In this document: piece after piece, positions 9,601-16,932 of the stretch
Layout: each line of letters opens with the position of its first letter
How positions within the stretch are numbered: the first letter of the stretch is position 1
Origin: an uncultured Lachnospiraceae bacterium
GTDB lineage: Bacteria > Bacillota > Clostridia > Lachnospirales > Lachnospiraceae
NCBI GenBank assembly: GCA_910576975.1
Contig: CAJTJY010000010.1
Coordinates: 39,050-103,049, forward strand
Reading direction: 5' to 3'
Length of the DNA: 64,000 nucleotides
Notes under the pieces: generated by a model
What the model saw: the letters and a program-made list of their open reading frames with translations, nothing else
Database searches by the model: none
Told to the model about the DNA's origin: nothing
Made by a program: the position numbers and the translations under genes

Positions 9601-11222
9601 ATCTGAGCCTCTTCATAATTGGCATTTCCAGCCCACTGTGCTATTTTCACGCTCAAAGACTGATCCCAATCAGGCTGTGTGAACTCATTTTCAACCGCAT
9701 AGACAAAGCTAGTCACAGGACCGTCTATATAACCCTCTTTTGTAGCATATGCAGAAATGGTAACGTCTTCTGTAAGTACGATTGGCTCGCTGTATACCTG
9801 ATAATTGCTGCCGTCTGTACTATAATGAATCGTCGCTCCATCTAGGGCACAGGAAAGAACAACCTCTGTCCTTGGCTCTACAAAGCCTGGCTTCACAGAG
9901 GCAGTGACTGCGGCACAAGTCTCCACATGCTTCACCAGAGTCACATCACTGGCGCTAGCCACGCGAAGCTGAATCTGGTCCTCATTTTTTGATACGACAG
10001 CATCTATGGTTACAATGTCATTTTCCTCAATATTCGCCAACGTTGGAAAGTTGTAAACCTTGATGGAGTCATTTCCTTGTGTCACCGTGGTATAGCCAGA
10101 TTCATCTGTTGCGCCCAGTGTCACGCTCTCGATGCGCACCCTCGTGGACTGCAAAGCGTCGTCTGCATCTGCTAAAATCTCGGCAATCGTCTTGATTGCC
10201 GACACAAGAGCTTCCTCGCTCTTATCCAAGCCATTCAGCACAGCTTCTTTAAGCGTATGCAGTCCCATTTCCTTCCCATAGATACCTGTGGCTTTGAGGA
10301 CGTCTCCCACTTCAGGATTGGGATTGGCAAGCGCATTCTTGAAAGACACCACCATTCCGCCTGTGCTGTCTTGCAGATAAAATTTTCTGCCTTCTTTGAG
10401 AATGACCCTGCCTTCGATCATAGATTTCTCGGTCGCATCCGCTTTGGCCTTGACTGCGGCAATCGTCTCGACCTCCATTCCTTCTTCCGGCGAAACGATC
10501 TGGCTGCCTGAGATTGTGCCAGTCAAGGTAATATCTTTGATACTGCTTGTGCCGCCGTTTCCAATTGTTGCCCCTCCTTGTGACGTATCGTCATAATTCC
10601 GTACATAAAGTTTGAATTTCTGTCCATTTAATTCCTCAGGAAGCACAAAACTGTTATAGGTTACTGACGACGAAGTAGAGGTGATGGTGATTTCCGAGCC
10701 CTGAATATCTATGATATCATTGCTTCCCTCCAGAGAATATTGAAGCCTAAATTTGCCTGGACCTGTGCCTGACGATCTCTGGCTTGCAGAAAATTTAAGT
10801 CCCCCATATCCTGCGGCACTAAATGTAAATATCCATGCTCCTCTACCATTAGGACCTTCCATATCTGGCATAGAATTATACCAGCCCGTCGAGTTAAAAC
10901 CGTTTTTCGAACTAGACGCCGTAGCTGTAAGATTACTTGTAATTTCTAATGTTCCCACATCTACTCCATCCTTTACCGCCGTAGATGGGATCGTGTCTTC
11001 TGTACCAATATTCTTCCACTCGGCAATCGTCATTTCTTGGGCTGCCGTAGATTCCCCCTCCCTGCTCGACGCTTCTGGCATAAATTTCTGATCCAGAACC
11101 TGTGCGTCTCCTCCTGCAGCATAGACTGACTGAATCGCTGACACGTCACCAAAAAATGTAGTGATTGCCAAAATCGTTGCCATTAAGAACGCAAACGTTC
11201 TCTTTTTGCTTTTTTGCATCAT
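3630..11222 (-). CDS. Giant secreted PHP-domain (CehA/McbA-type) protein with OB, chitobiase-C and BIG2 repeats
   Basis: The start is set at 11222 because AAGGAGG lies seven bases before this ATG; an upstream in-frame codon at 11321 would add 33 residues before the signal peptide. The product is 2530 residues. Order: signal peptide (cleavage after SVYA, near 36); beta-sandwich about 45-240; OB-like segment about 255-340; chitobiase C-terminal-like domain about 440-530; second beta-sandwich about 540-760; two more chitobiase-like segments; PHP metallohydrolase about 910-1180 (motifs MHSHTSYSDG, SVTDHSNS, FNHPGT, QDNHKGRWG); CARDB-like region; GATase-like region about 1357-1640; two OB-like segments; then eight BIG2 domains from about 1850 to the end. 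The PHP metal ligands look intact, so a secreted phosphoesterase or nuclease is plausible. No LPXTG anchor is seen; the lysine-rich C-terminus may bind the wall. Confidence 0.88.
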   Translation of the reverse strand: MMQKSKKRTFAFLMATILAITTFFGDVSAIQSVYAAGGDAQVLDQKFMPEASSREGESTAAQEMTIAEWKNIGTEDTIPSTAVKDGVDVGTLEITSNLTATASSSKNGFNSTGWYNSMPDMEGPNGRGAWIFTFSAAGYGGLKFSASQRSSGTGPGKFRLQYSLEGSNDIIDIQGSEITITSTSSSVTYNSFVLPEELNGQKFKLYVRNYDDTSQGGATIGNGGTSSIKDITLTGTISGSQIVSPEEGMEVETIAAVKAKADATEKSMIEGRVILKEGRKFYLQDSTGGMVVSFKNALANPNPEVGDVLKATGIYGKEMGLHTLKEAVLNGLDKSEEALVSAIKTIAEILADADDALQSTRVRIESVTLGATDESGYTTVTQGNDSIKVYNFPTLANIEENDIVTIDAVVSKNEDQIQLRVASASDVTLVKHVETCAAVTASVKPGFVEPRTEVVLSCALDGATIHYSTDGSNYQVYSEPIVLTEDVTISAYATKEGYIDGPVTSFVYAVENEFTQPDWDQSLSVKIAQWAGNANYEEAQIGTGSIPGDLFATNDMMDADAQYSAVVKGANIQPYMKATSSNTGSTSYYMGGEKLGSGSDDYIQLALSSAGYTNMKLSFRMRGTNAAAGSFQLKYSTDGHNFKDFTTGTYAYKYTAYGSGGASHEEEGSGDITDGVARTSLAPGNYVTFGFDVPMRATDAEHLYIRMVAGNDRADGGTAAITGGTTRVDSVVITGNPIKGNSVCEPVTAAPASGEVLINAPLTLTTKTEGAEIYYSLNNGAFQKYDAQNEPVLADLPVNVRAYASKTGMADSVKLLYQYTQAQASTVRATPNGGAVPAGTIVKLNCNTEGATIYAAKQNADQTWGEWTKVSNNELELSELPAVYKVKATKEGYLESSEVTISYTLRENEKYNIYFGQMHSHTSYSDGAGTAQEAYEHGKAVDNLDFLSVTDHSNSFDNAESASILDGSVSEEWKEGRQLADTYSSEDFVGLFGYEMTWSNGLGHMNTFNSNGFQSRTQTEFATYSTALQNYYAALKTQPDSISQFNHPGTTFGDFSDFAHYDETIDGLITLIEVGNGEGAIGSSGYFPSYEYYQRALDKGWHVAPTNNQDNHKGRWGDANTARSVVLADSLTRGNIYDAMRNNRVYATEDNDLSIYYTLDGYEMGTVLGDGDTGETVHLKAELSDPTDAGLGTVSVITNGGLVLDKKTVTGNKATVEFEIDNKYSYYYLKVVEADGDIAVTAPVWVGSVDEAGINGLTSSAKIPLKGKPLDINLELYNNEKVDLEIRSINFKSGDKVIHAVDLEAGEKIAAGNTKTYSFSYTHDKAGGVQITAEVHAVLNGVDKIYGSTLNLFFMLPELVTKVIIDGTHSNDYVTGNYSGNMGNFTKIAESLNSNKNIEVHIEENQITSELLSDCALLVITAPAKKADGTYQISHFDDAFVQVVKDYADKGGSLIVCGASDFQDTTDVQTSKEINKILAAVGATTRMNSDQAYDETNNGGQPYRLNLKNFNASSKYLKGAVADFVDEEDNKIEGQVYSAYNGCTVALDAEAVAAKKAEALVTGFETTKSIDCKDENGNSVPGTPNFVEPGNVVSLAHETLSSGADIFVAGTVFMSDFEVKAEEDTVKPFLNKTILENILRDSQVALPVTDIADMRKGQMGEIFTIEGYVTAGTATKGNIFFDTIYLQDETAGVTVFPYAHQGLEVGTKVQATGYVDAYQGDKELQLMFTKILDAQPHIYEPQAMTAKEAMNYETSGGKLVKVEGKVVDLLHDASLEGVSQFWLDDGSGEIANIFIDGYILSAETQKNELSSVVKMGSSVSAVGLVYAHPEGESDVPITCLRVRNCDEIRQTVPPVEATGITLDKTTGTIEVGETLELTATVEPAEAEDTVEWISSNNAIATVSHGKVTGVSAGIVEITAQAGSQSVTCTVTVKAKDTEEPPVEVTGITLDKTSGSIEVGETLKLTAKVEPEAAQAEVKWSSSDETIATVNDGVVTGVKAGTAEITATAGEKSATCTVTVKAKDTEEPPVEVTGITLDKTSGSIEVGETLKLTAKVEPEAAQAEVKWSSSDETIATVNDGVVTGVKAGTAEITATAGEKSATCTVTVKAKDTEEPPVEVTGITLDKTSGSIKVGETLKLTAKVEPEATQAEVKWSSSDETIATVNDGVVTGVKAGTAEITATAGEKSAVCTVTVTEKGTVEPPVEATQVTLDKTSASIGVGETLKLIATVKPEAAASALKWSSSDETVATVNDGVVTGVKAGTAIITATVGDKSAECNITVTDAPSVTVPVTKVTLNKTSATVAKGKTLKLTAKVLPANATNKNVTWKSSNPSIATVTKTGTVKGIKAGTVTITATAGDKKATCKVKVGTVTLNYKSLTMKKGTSTKGLTAKYNNDAYKSWKSSNAKVVKVIVKKGKVTLKALKKGSATIKVTTKSGATASCKVKVQTKDVKTKKLALNKKNATIKVKKSLTLKLTRTPITASDKVTWQSSNKKVATVNKSGKVTAKKAGKATITVKANGKKATCKITVKK
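4618..5452 (-). repeat. Tandem 261-bp in-frame repeats encoding near-identical BIG2 domains
   Basis: The same CGGCTCTTCG word recurs at 4881, 5142 and 5403, spacing exactly 261 bp (87 codons). Three consecutive BIG2 units are almost identical in DNA and protein, differing at a few residues such as SGSIEV versus SGSIKV and EAAQ versus EATQ. Flanking BIG2 units are clearly diverged. Recent duplication or gene conversion is the simplest explanation. Confidence 0.92.
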
Positions 11223-12165
11223 ACCTTTTCCTCCTTTTAAATAATTAATTTTGTGATTAGAATTCTCCGCCTGCCCAAGCAAACTGTGAATTCCAGTATC
11301 TAAATCACCCCTGCTCGCCAACAGCGTTTCTCCTTTATCTGTAAAAACCCCATAAAAAAGAAATTTCTGTGTCCTAGGATGATTTATTCAAAATACGCAT
11401 CTAGAAAGCGCCACGCCGCTTCCTTAAGTCAAATACCCTCGCAGCATTCTCCAAATATCCACGTCTGCGGGAATATAAATCGGTGTATCATATGTCTTAG
11501 CCTACGGATGGAGTCAGATTTATAAAATCAAAAAGAATCATCCTGTTCGCACAGCAACTGTCCGCCTAAAACATAGCACAGGCAAACCCTGCCGCCGGTC
11601 GTTTCATATCAGGAAATCCATATCAGGAGAAACCCTGACACGGTCTAAGAATGCAGGGAGATGAGCAGGTCGTTTCTTTTTTTGTTCTTAAATAGTCAAG
11701 GTGTCAAAAAATTCACTTTCATTGCAGATCAAATAGCTTGCATTATACCAAAAGTTCTTGATTCAAAAGCTTTAACACTTTAAATCAGCAATGTCTTAAT
11801 GTCAAAAAAACCGCAATGATAGACCTATAAATTCAGAACATTACTTCTGAAATTCATGGTCAATCATTACGGTGATTGGTAGAAACGCTCAACCAATTAT
11901 GAGCATACATAAAATTTCGTTCTTATATATTTTGTTTATCGTATCTGTATATTATAATATAATTTTAGTAAAGTCAATGGGACATTTTAACTAATAGGAG
12001 ATCCATTTTTTATCTATTTTTACTAAACAGGTCTTTCCATACACCCTCTGATCCATTGTTTCCGTCAAACCAAGAGATTACCAATTCTTAACAAAAATAA
12101 GAAAAATTTCCACTCATATTATTCTTTGCTTGACAGATAATAACACCATGATAAGCGACTGAGTT
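11223..12165. other. Long non-coding interval upstream of the giant gene
   Basis: No credible gene is seen in about 940 bp. The minus-strand part would be a leader of the giant gene if transcription starts far upstream. It contains a strong two-part hairpin at 11808-11875: ACCGCAATGATAGACC (11809-11824) faces GGTCAATCATTACGGT (11858-11873), enclosing an inner AATTCAGAA/TTCTGAAATT stem. A further GC-rich stretch at 11540-11680 with TATCAGG repeats and a plus-strand T run near 11682 could fold, but I could not match it to any known riboswitch. Confidence 0.5.
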
Positions 12166-12172
12166 TTGGAGC

Positions 12173-12213
12173 GGACATCATTCCCAGGAATGAGCCAATC
12201 CGGGATGATGTCC
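12173..12213 (+). promoter_or_regulatory. Hairpin upstream of the SASP gene
   Basis: GGACATCATTCCC and GGGATGATGTCC form a 12-base-pair stem with one bulge and a 16-base loop. It lies about 80 bases before the SASP start codon and is followed by an A-rich rather than T-rich stretch, so it may be a leader structure that stabilises the transcript or a weak terminator. I do not see a convincing sigma-G promoter. Confidence 0.45.
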
Positions 12214-12291
12214 TTATCAATAAAAAACGCTGCGGCGAATCACAAAACGCTGCAGCGGATCAAGAATAAGAAACATTCGGAGGTGAATCAA

Positions 12292-12513
12292 ATGACAAGC
12301 AATTCTGGTTCTAACACAAGCAAAATGGCAGTACCTCAGGCAAAAGAGGCTATGAACCGTTTTAAGCAGGAAGTTGCATCAGAAATCGGAGTACCTTTAA
12401 AGGAAGGATACAACGGTGACTTAACATCTGCTCAGGCTGGTTCCATCGGCGGAGAAATGGTTAAGAAGATGATCATGAAACAGGAACAGCAGATGTCCGG
12501 CGGACAGCAGTAA
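12292..12513 (+). CDS. Alpha/beta-type small acid-soluble spore protein
   Basis: This 73-residue product carries the family signatures: a helix with AKEAMNRFKQEVASEIGV, then GYNGDLTSAQAGSIGGEMVKKMI. The EIGV segment is the site normally cut by the GPR germination protease. These proteins coat DNA in the forespore and protect it from UV and hydrolysis. The ATG at 12292 is preferred because CGGAGGTG precedes it; an in-frame codon at 12166 would add 42 residues overlapping the upstream hairpin. It is monocistronic, with a strong terminator after the stop. Expression under the late forespore sigma factor is expected from the family, not shown here. Confidence 0.93.
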   Translation: MTSNSGSNTSKMAVPQAKEAMNRFKQEVASEIGVPLKEGYNGDLTSAQAGSIGGEMVKKMIMKQEQQMSGGQQ

Positions 12514-12549
12514 GGCAGCTCCCCGACACAAAAATCTGCAATATAGAAG

Positions 12550-12590
12550 TCCCCCTGCTTTGGCGTTTTCGCCAGGCGGGGGGATTTTTG
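12550..12590 (+). terminator. Rho-independent terminator after SASP gene
   Basis: A C-rich arm (CCCCCTGCTTTGGCG) pairs with CGCCAGGCGGGGG across a TTTT loop and is followed by ATTTTTG. Strong stem plus T tract. Confidence 0.9.
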
Positions 12591-12720
12591 CGTCATGTTC
12601 TCAATAGCTTATGACCTAAGCCTAAATACAGATCAGAAAAACCATTCCAGGAACTGGTTCCATCTCATAAGTTAAGCCGCAGTCCTGCCTTTACAACGCA
12701 CTGTTCCTGCTTTATAATGG

Positions 12721-12886
12721 CTAGTGTACTGACACATTTATATTCAGGCAAACCTCCTTGCCCGATTGCCCATCAGACTGCGTTGTCATCAGTCAACGAT
12801 GCCACCGCATCGCCTCCTTCTTCCGTCTTGCTGATGAACAATCGTTCTGCAGAGTTTCGCCAGATATAAATGTGTCAGCACACTAG
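12721..12886. mobile_element. C-type palindromic mobile element, copy 1 (166 bp)
   Basis: The element is bounded by CTAG on both sides. Its terminal inverted repeats read CTAGTGTACTGACACATT inward from the left, and the right end is the near-exact complement. The inside is the reverse complement of copy 2 at 55632-55797, including the block GAACAATCGTTC and the internal hairpin CGATGCCACCGCATCG. It has no coding capacity. The CTAG target fits IS630/Tc1-mariner-type mobilisation (TA duplication), which is inference. It lies 35 bp upstream of the CYTH gene. Confidence 0.85.
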
Positions 12887-12920
12887 TGTTGTGACAATCT
12901 TATTTTGACAGGAGGAGCTT

Positions 12921-13376
12921 ATGGAAATTGAACGCAAATTTTTAATTAAGTCATTACCGCAGCATTTGGATTCATACCCCTTTCATCAAATTGAACAGGG
13001 TTATCTATGCACTGACCCAGTGGTACGCATCCGCCGGGAAGATGAAACATACTACCTTACCTACAAATCCAAAGGCTTCATGGTCCGCAAGGAATATAAT
13101 CTTCCTTTGACCAAAGACGCCTACCAGCATCTGCTTGCCAAGGTGGACGGCAACCTGATCTCGAAAAAAAGATATTTGCTCCCTCTAGGCTCCAGTCTGA
13201 CGATTGAACTGGATGTCTTTGAGGGAGCATTGTCGCCGCTGATTTTGGCAGAAGTAGAATTCGACACCGAAGAAAGTGCCAAAGCGTTTACTCCTCCAGA
13301 ATGGTTTGGAGAAGACGTGACATACTGTGCAGATTATCATAACAGCGCCCTCAGCCAAACGGGAAAGAAATCCTGA
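12921..13376 (+). CDS. CYTH domain protein (triphosphate-binding phosphatase-like)
   Basis: This 151-residue protein starts with the CYTH hallmark MEIERKFLI (ExExK motif), followed by strands rich in alternating charged residues: RIRRED, YLTYKSKG, RKEYNLPL, ELDVFEG and AEVEFDTEE. These line the eight-stranded tunnel that binds a triphosphate and two divalent metals. Standalone bacterial CYTH proteins of this size act as inorganic triphosphatases or on nucleoside/thiamine triphosphates; the substrate cannot be chosen from sequence. The ribosome site AGGAGG is ideal. The gene is monocistronic and convergent with the SNF transporter; a CAAACGGG/CCCGTTTG hairpin spans its 3' end (13357-13385). 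Confidence 0.9.
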   Translation: MEIERKFLIKSLPQHLDSYPFHQIEQGYLCTDPVVRIRREDETYYLTYKSKGFMVRKEYNLPLTKDAYQHLLAKVDGNLISKKRYLLPLGSSLTIELDVFEGALSPLILAEVEFDTEESAKAFTPPEWFGEDVTYCADYHNSALSQTGKKS

Positions 13377-13454
13377 CCCGTTTGACGGGCAAGAAGCACA
13401 GATATGATTTTAACAAACGTTGATTCTCAATCTGGTCTCAGAATGCGGAAACCG

Positions 13455-14861
13455 TTAAATGAACGTCAGAATCCCAACGGATTTCAGCAGCAAGATTAAC
13501 AGCAAAACAGGGGCGATGTATTTAATCATTATGACATAGAGACCTCGCCTGCCGAACTTGGCACCGCCTTTTTCCACTTCTTCAATGATCGTTTTCGGCT
13601 TGAGGATCCAGCCAATCAAAACGCAAGTGCCAATTGCTACCAGAGGCATGAACAAGTTATTGCTGAGATAATCCATAACGTCCAAAATTTGTGCTACAGC
13701 CCCATTGGGTAACTTTAATTCAAAATACCACTTGTTATAGCCTAGGCAGACTACGATCCCGCCCACAATCGCAATTGCCGTCTCAATCAGGCATGCTTTC
13801 ATTCTCGACAAATGGAATTTATCCATCAGGCTTGACACCACTGCCTCCATAATGGAAATGGCGCTTGTCAGCGCTGCGAACAAAACCATCGCAAAAAACA
13901 GGCAGCCCACCAGGTTTCCAATTCGTCCCATGGCAGAGAATACTTTGGGCAACGACACAAACATCAAGCCTGGACCGGAGGCGTTCATTCCTTCTCTGCC
14001 CATAAAGGTATAAACGGCAGGAATAATCATTACGCCTGCAAGAAACGCCACCGCTGTATCAAAAATCTCAATCTGGTTAATGGAACGCACCAGATTATCC
14101 TCGTCCTTGACATAAGAGCCGTATGCCACCATGATTCCCATGGCGACGCTGAGGCTGAAGAAAAGCTGCCCCATGGCGTCCAGCAGCACCGTAAAAAATC
14201 CTTTTACCGTGATTCCGCTCAGGTCTGGCACCACATAGATCCACAATCCCTCAAGACCTGTCCTGGTAACGCCCTGGTCGTCCGTATGGGAGATGGTCAT
14301 CGAAAAAATCGCAATTCCAAGTACCAGCAAAATTAATATCGGCATCAGCACCTTCGAAAAGGTCTCAATTCCTTTGTTGACGCCACGGATTACGATGAAC
14401 GCCACAATTAATAGGAACACCAGCATCAGGACTATTGGCTGTACCTCGCCTGTAATATGGCTGGTAAAATAGCCGTCTTCTGCCGCATGCACGCCATCTC
14501 CGGTAAGATAGGCAAGAAAATATTTTACCACCCATCCGCCGATGACGCAATAATAAGGCATGATTATAATCGGGACCAGACAGGCAAGCACGCCCAGAAA
14601 TCCATATTTGGAATGCAATTTTCCATATGCCGTAAGCGGGCTCTGCTTCGTCTTTCTGCCAATGGCGATCTCCGTTGCCAAAAGAGTAAATCCAAACGTC
14701 AGCGCTAATATCAGATAAATTACCAGATAAAGCCCGCCACCGTCCTTAGCCGCAAGATATGGAAACCGCCAGATATTCCCTAATCCAACTGCGCTTCCCG
14801 CTGCCGCCAGCACAAAGCCAATGGATCCTGAGAATGAGTTTCTGTTTTTTTCTTTGTTCAT
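13455..14861 (-). CDS. Neurotransmitter:sodium symporter (SNF) family transporter
   Basis: The product (about 468 residues) has the LeuT fold: 11-12 membrane helices with the helix 1 motif GSAVGLGNIWRFPYL that binds sodium and substrate through its unwound centre, and conserved segments GGGLYLVIY and FFSLSVAMGIMVAYGSY. Bacterial members import amino acids or related amines with sodium; the substrate is not predictable. The ATG at 14861 (or 14864) is chosen because GGAGG sits just before it; an upstream frame extension to 14921 adds a hydrophilic stretch not typical of the family. A region of about 380 bp separates it from the divergent TerD gene. Confidence 0.9.
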   Translation of the reverse strand: MNKEKNRNSFSGSIGFVLAAAGSAVGLGNIWRFPYLAAKDGGGLYLVIYLILALTFGFTLLATEIAIGRKTKQSPLTAYGKLHSKYGFLGVLACLVPIIIMPYYCVIGGWVVKYFLAYLTGDGVHAAEDGYFTSHITGEVQPIVLMLVFLLIVAFIVIRGVNKGIETFSKVLMPILILLVLGIAIFSMTISHTDDQGVTRTGLEGLWIYVVPDLSGITVKGFFTVLLDAMGQLFFSLSVAMGIMVAYGSYVKDEDNLVRSINQIEIFDTAVAFLAGVMIIPAVYTFMGREGMNASGPGLMFVSLPKVFSAMGRIGNLVGCLFFAMVLFAALTSAISIMEAVVSSLMDKFHLSRMKACLIETAIAIVGGIVVCLGYNKWYFELKLPNGAVAQILDVMDYLSNNLFMPLVAIGTCVLIGWILKPKTIIEEVEKGGAKFGRRGLYVIMIKYIAPVLLLILLLKSVGILTFI

Positions 14862-15113
14862 CATTTCCTCCATTCCGTGCATTTTTGCACAAGCAGGCTG
14901 TTCGTGAAACATTCCATCCATGGTTCACGCTTCCCCTGCAGTTATGTACTTCTACTATTGTACTGGCTTTTCCTTGTTTTTACAAGTATTGTTTCCTCCA
15001 TTCTGCGTATTTTTCAACACAACCAGACAATCAGCAAACTTATCAAACGATGTTTCACGCTGTAATTTCTTTTCATTTTTCCATATTTATACAGAAATCA
15101 GTCATTCTCACGT

Positions 15114-15142
15114 TTGCAATCCAAAGCCTTTTCTGTTAGAAT
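15114..15142 (+). promoter_or_regulatory. Candidate sigma-A promoter for the TerD-AIM24 unit
   Basis: TTGCAA (15114-15119) and TAGAAT (15137-15142) are separated by 17 bases. It lies about 100 bases before the TerD start codon and just before the leader hairpin at 15157-15217. Confidence 0.5.
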
Positions 15143-15156
15143 GAAAGCCATTAAAT

Positions 15157-15217
15157 GTACGCTCGGATTCTCTTTGTGCCTGATTTTACGAGAAGATTGA
15201 GAGATTCCGAGCGTGCA
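15157..15217 (+). promoter_or_regulatory. Leader hairpin before TerD gene
   Basis: TACGCTCGGATTCTC pairs with GAGATTCCGAGCGTGCA across about 30 bases, giving a long stem with one mismatch. It would sit at the 5' end of the TerD transcript and ends about 25 bases before the start codon. Whether it regulates or only stabilises the RNA is unknown. Confidence 0.5.
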
Positions 15218-15242
15218 TATGAACACAAAAGGGAGGATTCCA

Positions 15243-15962
15243 ATGATAGATATCCCCATGCGGTCGTTACAGCCTCTTGACCGCAATTCCATCTTACATA
15301 TCAATAAATCTGGCAAAAATAATACTGCATCTTCTAATCAGAATGCCGCTCCCGCCTCAAACGCCAGGACGCAGCATCAGGCTCCGATAGCAAAGCTTGC
15401 AATCCCTGACCTGCGCAGGCAAATCCAAAAAGGACAGAAAGTTCTCCTGGATCCCTCCGGTTCTGTGCGTCAGATTCATGTCTGCCTAGGATGGAACGTC
15501 AACAACCCCAAGTGCGACCTGGATGTATCTGCCTTTCTTTTAGGCGCAAATGGCAAAGTATTGGGGGACGACTGGTTCGTATTTTACGGACAGGAAGACA
15601 GCCCAGACCGCAGCGTCCATTTTTATCCATCAGCCCGGGAAGACCGTGAATATATCTCCGTGGATTTTAACCGTCTCAATCCCGCGGCACAAAAAATCGT
15701 ATTCGTGCTGACCATCAATGACGCTTTCGTTGATAATCTCAATTTCAGCATGGTCAAGGACGCATACCTGCGGATTCTCAATGCCCAGACCAGAGAAGAG
15801 CTAGTAAGTTTTCAGATGACGGACTATTATGCGAACGTCATTTCTATGATGATCGGCGAAATTTATCTTTACCAGGGAGCCTGGAAATGCAGCGCAGTGG
15901 GAAACGGCGTTGCAAAAGATTTGGCTGGCTTATGCGGATTATACGGCGTGCAGGTAGTCTGA
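15243..15962 (+). CDS. TerD family stress protein
   Basis: The protein (239 residues from the ATG at 15243, preceded by GGGAGG) has a low-complexity N-terminal 60 residues and then a TerD domain: GWNVNNPKCDLDVSAFLL, followed by DDWFVFYGQ and DDREYISVDF-like strands. The acidic clusters (CDLD, DFNRL, ND) are the calcium-binding sites of the family. TerD proteins are cytoplasmic, associated with tellurite resistance, phage inhibition and general stress, and their mechanism is not settled. The gene is followed 88 bp later by an AIM24 gene, a pairing that suggests a shared surface or membrane stress module. An in-frame start at 15213 is less likely, as it lacks a ribosome site. Confidence 0.88.
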   Translation: MIDIPMRSLQPLDRNSILHINKSGKNNTASSNQNAAPASNARTQHQAPIAKLAIPDLRRQIQKGQKVLLDPSGSVRQIHVCLGWNVNNPKCDLDVSAFLLGANGKVLGDDWFVFYGQEDSPDRSVHFYPSAREDREYISVDFNRLNPAAQKIVFVLTINDAFVDNLNFSMVKDAYLRILNAQTREELVSFQMTDYYANVISMMIGEIYLYQGAWKCSAVGNGVAKDLAGLCGLYGVQVV

Positions 15963-16050
15963 CTTCCAGCGTATGCCGTATAAAACACTCGCTTTTCGTC
16001 TCTCTATGCCAAAACGCTTCCAGCAAGTCAAAAGCAGAATGGAGGAATAT

Positions 16051-16758
16051 ATGCTTACATTTGAAACAATCAATGAGTTAACTTTAAAAGTAACCTGCAG
16101 CGGCAGCGACGTACTGATCAGCAAGGCTGGCGCATTTATCGGCGGGGAAAGCTACGGCGGAAAAAATTACAAATTTGAAAAACTGCTGTTAGGACCCCAG
16201 AACAATTTTGCCCAGGCCGCTCTTGGCTCCCTGATCCGCCGCGCCACTGGTGAAAACCTTCCGCTCATGAAAGTAACCATGTCCGGCAATTCCGTCACCT
16301 ACTATGCGAACTACGGACAGCATGTGCTTGTCTACAAGCTTGCAATGGGCGAAGTGATCTCTGTGGAATCAGAAAATATTTTAGCTTTTTCCCAGGAATG
16401 CAAATATGACGTACGCTTTATCGGAGTGGGCGTCATGTCCCAAAAAGGACTTGCCACTTCCACCCTCACTGGCAATGGAAATAATTCCTATGTAGCCATT
16501 TTATCCGATGGAAATCCGATTGTGCTGTCAAACCTTAGCAACCAAAATACGCTGTGTGCCGATCCTGACGCCGTGATCTGCTGGATGAGCCAGCATGGCT
16601 ACGGCGACCCGCAGATCAAGACCGACCTTTCGTGGAAAAACCTGATCGGACAGCATTCTGGGGAATCTTATTCTTTTGAATGGCCCGGAAACCAGCCTGT
16701 GACCGTGCTGATTCAGCCCTCGGAACGTAAAGGCGGCATCCGTGTGGGAATTGATTAA
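16051..16758 (+). CDS. AIM24 family protein
   Basis: The product (235 residues from the ATG at 16051, with GGAGG before it) is an AIM24-type all-beta protein. It shows the repeated glycine-rich strands GAFIGGESYG, GNSVTYYANYGQHVLVY and IGVGVMSQKGL. In bacteria this family often travels with TerD proteins, as here, and has no proven activity; it resembles the tryptophan RNA-binding attenuator fold. No signal peptide is present. The gene is second in a two-gene unit with terD, and its last four bases overlap the end of a small convergent ORF at the tail of the Wadjet run. Confidence 0.82.
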   Translation: MLTFETINELTLKVTCSGSDVLISKAGAFIGGESYGGKNYKFEKLLLGPQNNFAQAALGSLIRRATGENLPLMKVTMSGNSVTYYANYGQHVLVYKLAMGEVISVESENILAFSQECKYDVRFIGVGVMSQKGLATSTLTGNGNNSYVAILSDGNPIVLSNLSNQNTLCADPDAVICWMSQHGYGDPQIKTDLSWKNLIGQHSGESYSFEWPGNQPVTVLIQPSERKGGIRVGID

Positions 16759-16910
16759 TCTTCCCACTCCACTAATCTGTCCAGCAGATATGTTCGGTTA
16801 TTGATAAACAGCTCTGTTACCTGATAGCTATCCGTCTCATCATAAGATACCACATGAACCCTGCCCTGATCGAAAGAGAGAATTTTTGCATCTGGCATCG
16901 CATGCAGCAT
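16755..16910 (-). CDS. Small hypothetical ORF after jetD
   Basis: A 51-codon frame begins 23 bases after the jetD stop, with an AAGGGG sequence before the ATG at 16910. The frame could be extended to 16955, inside jetD. The product is acidic with a plausible alpha/beta pattern (VHVVSYDETDSYQVTELF, then RTYLLDRLVEWED). I do not recognise it. It continues the minus-strand run, so it may be a fifth cistron of the Wadjet operon, but it could also be a chance frame. Its end overlaps the convergent AIM24 gene by four bases. Confidence 0.4.
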   Translation of the reverse strand: MLHAMPDAKILSFDQGRVHVVSYDETDSYQVTELFINNRTYLLDRLVEWED

Positions 16911-16932
16911 GTCATGACGCCCCTTTTTACAT

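Noticed and set aside
11540..11700. Possible riboswitch before the giant gene
   Set aside because: GC-rich, foldable and near a T run, but it lacks the conserved cores of c-di-GMP, cobalamin, SAM or other classes I could recall.
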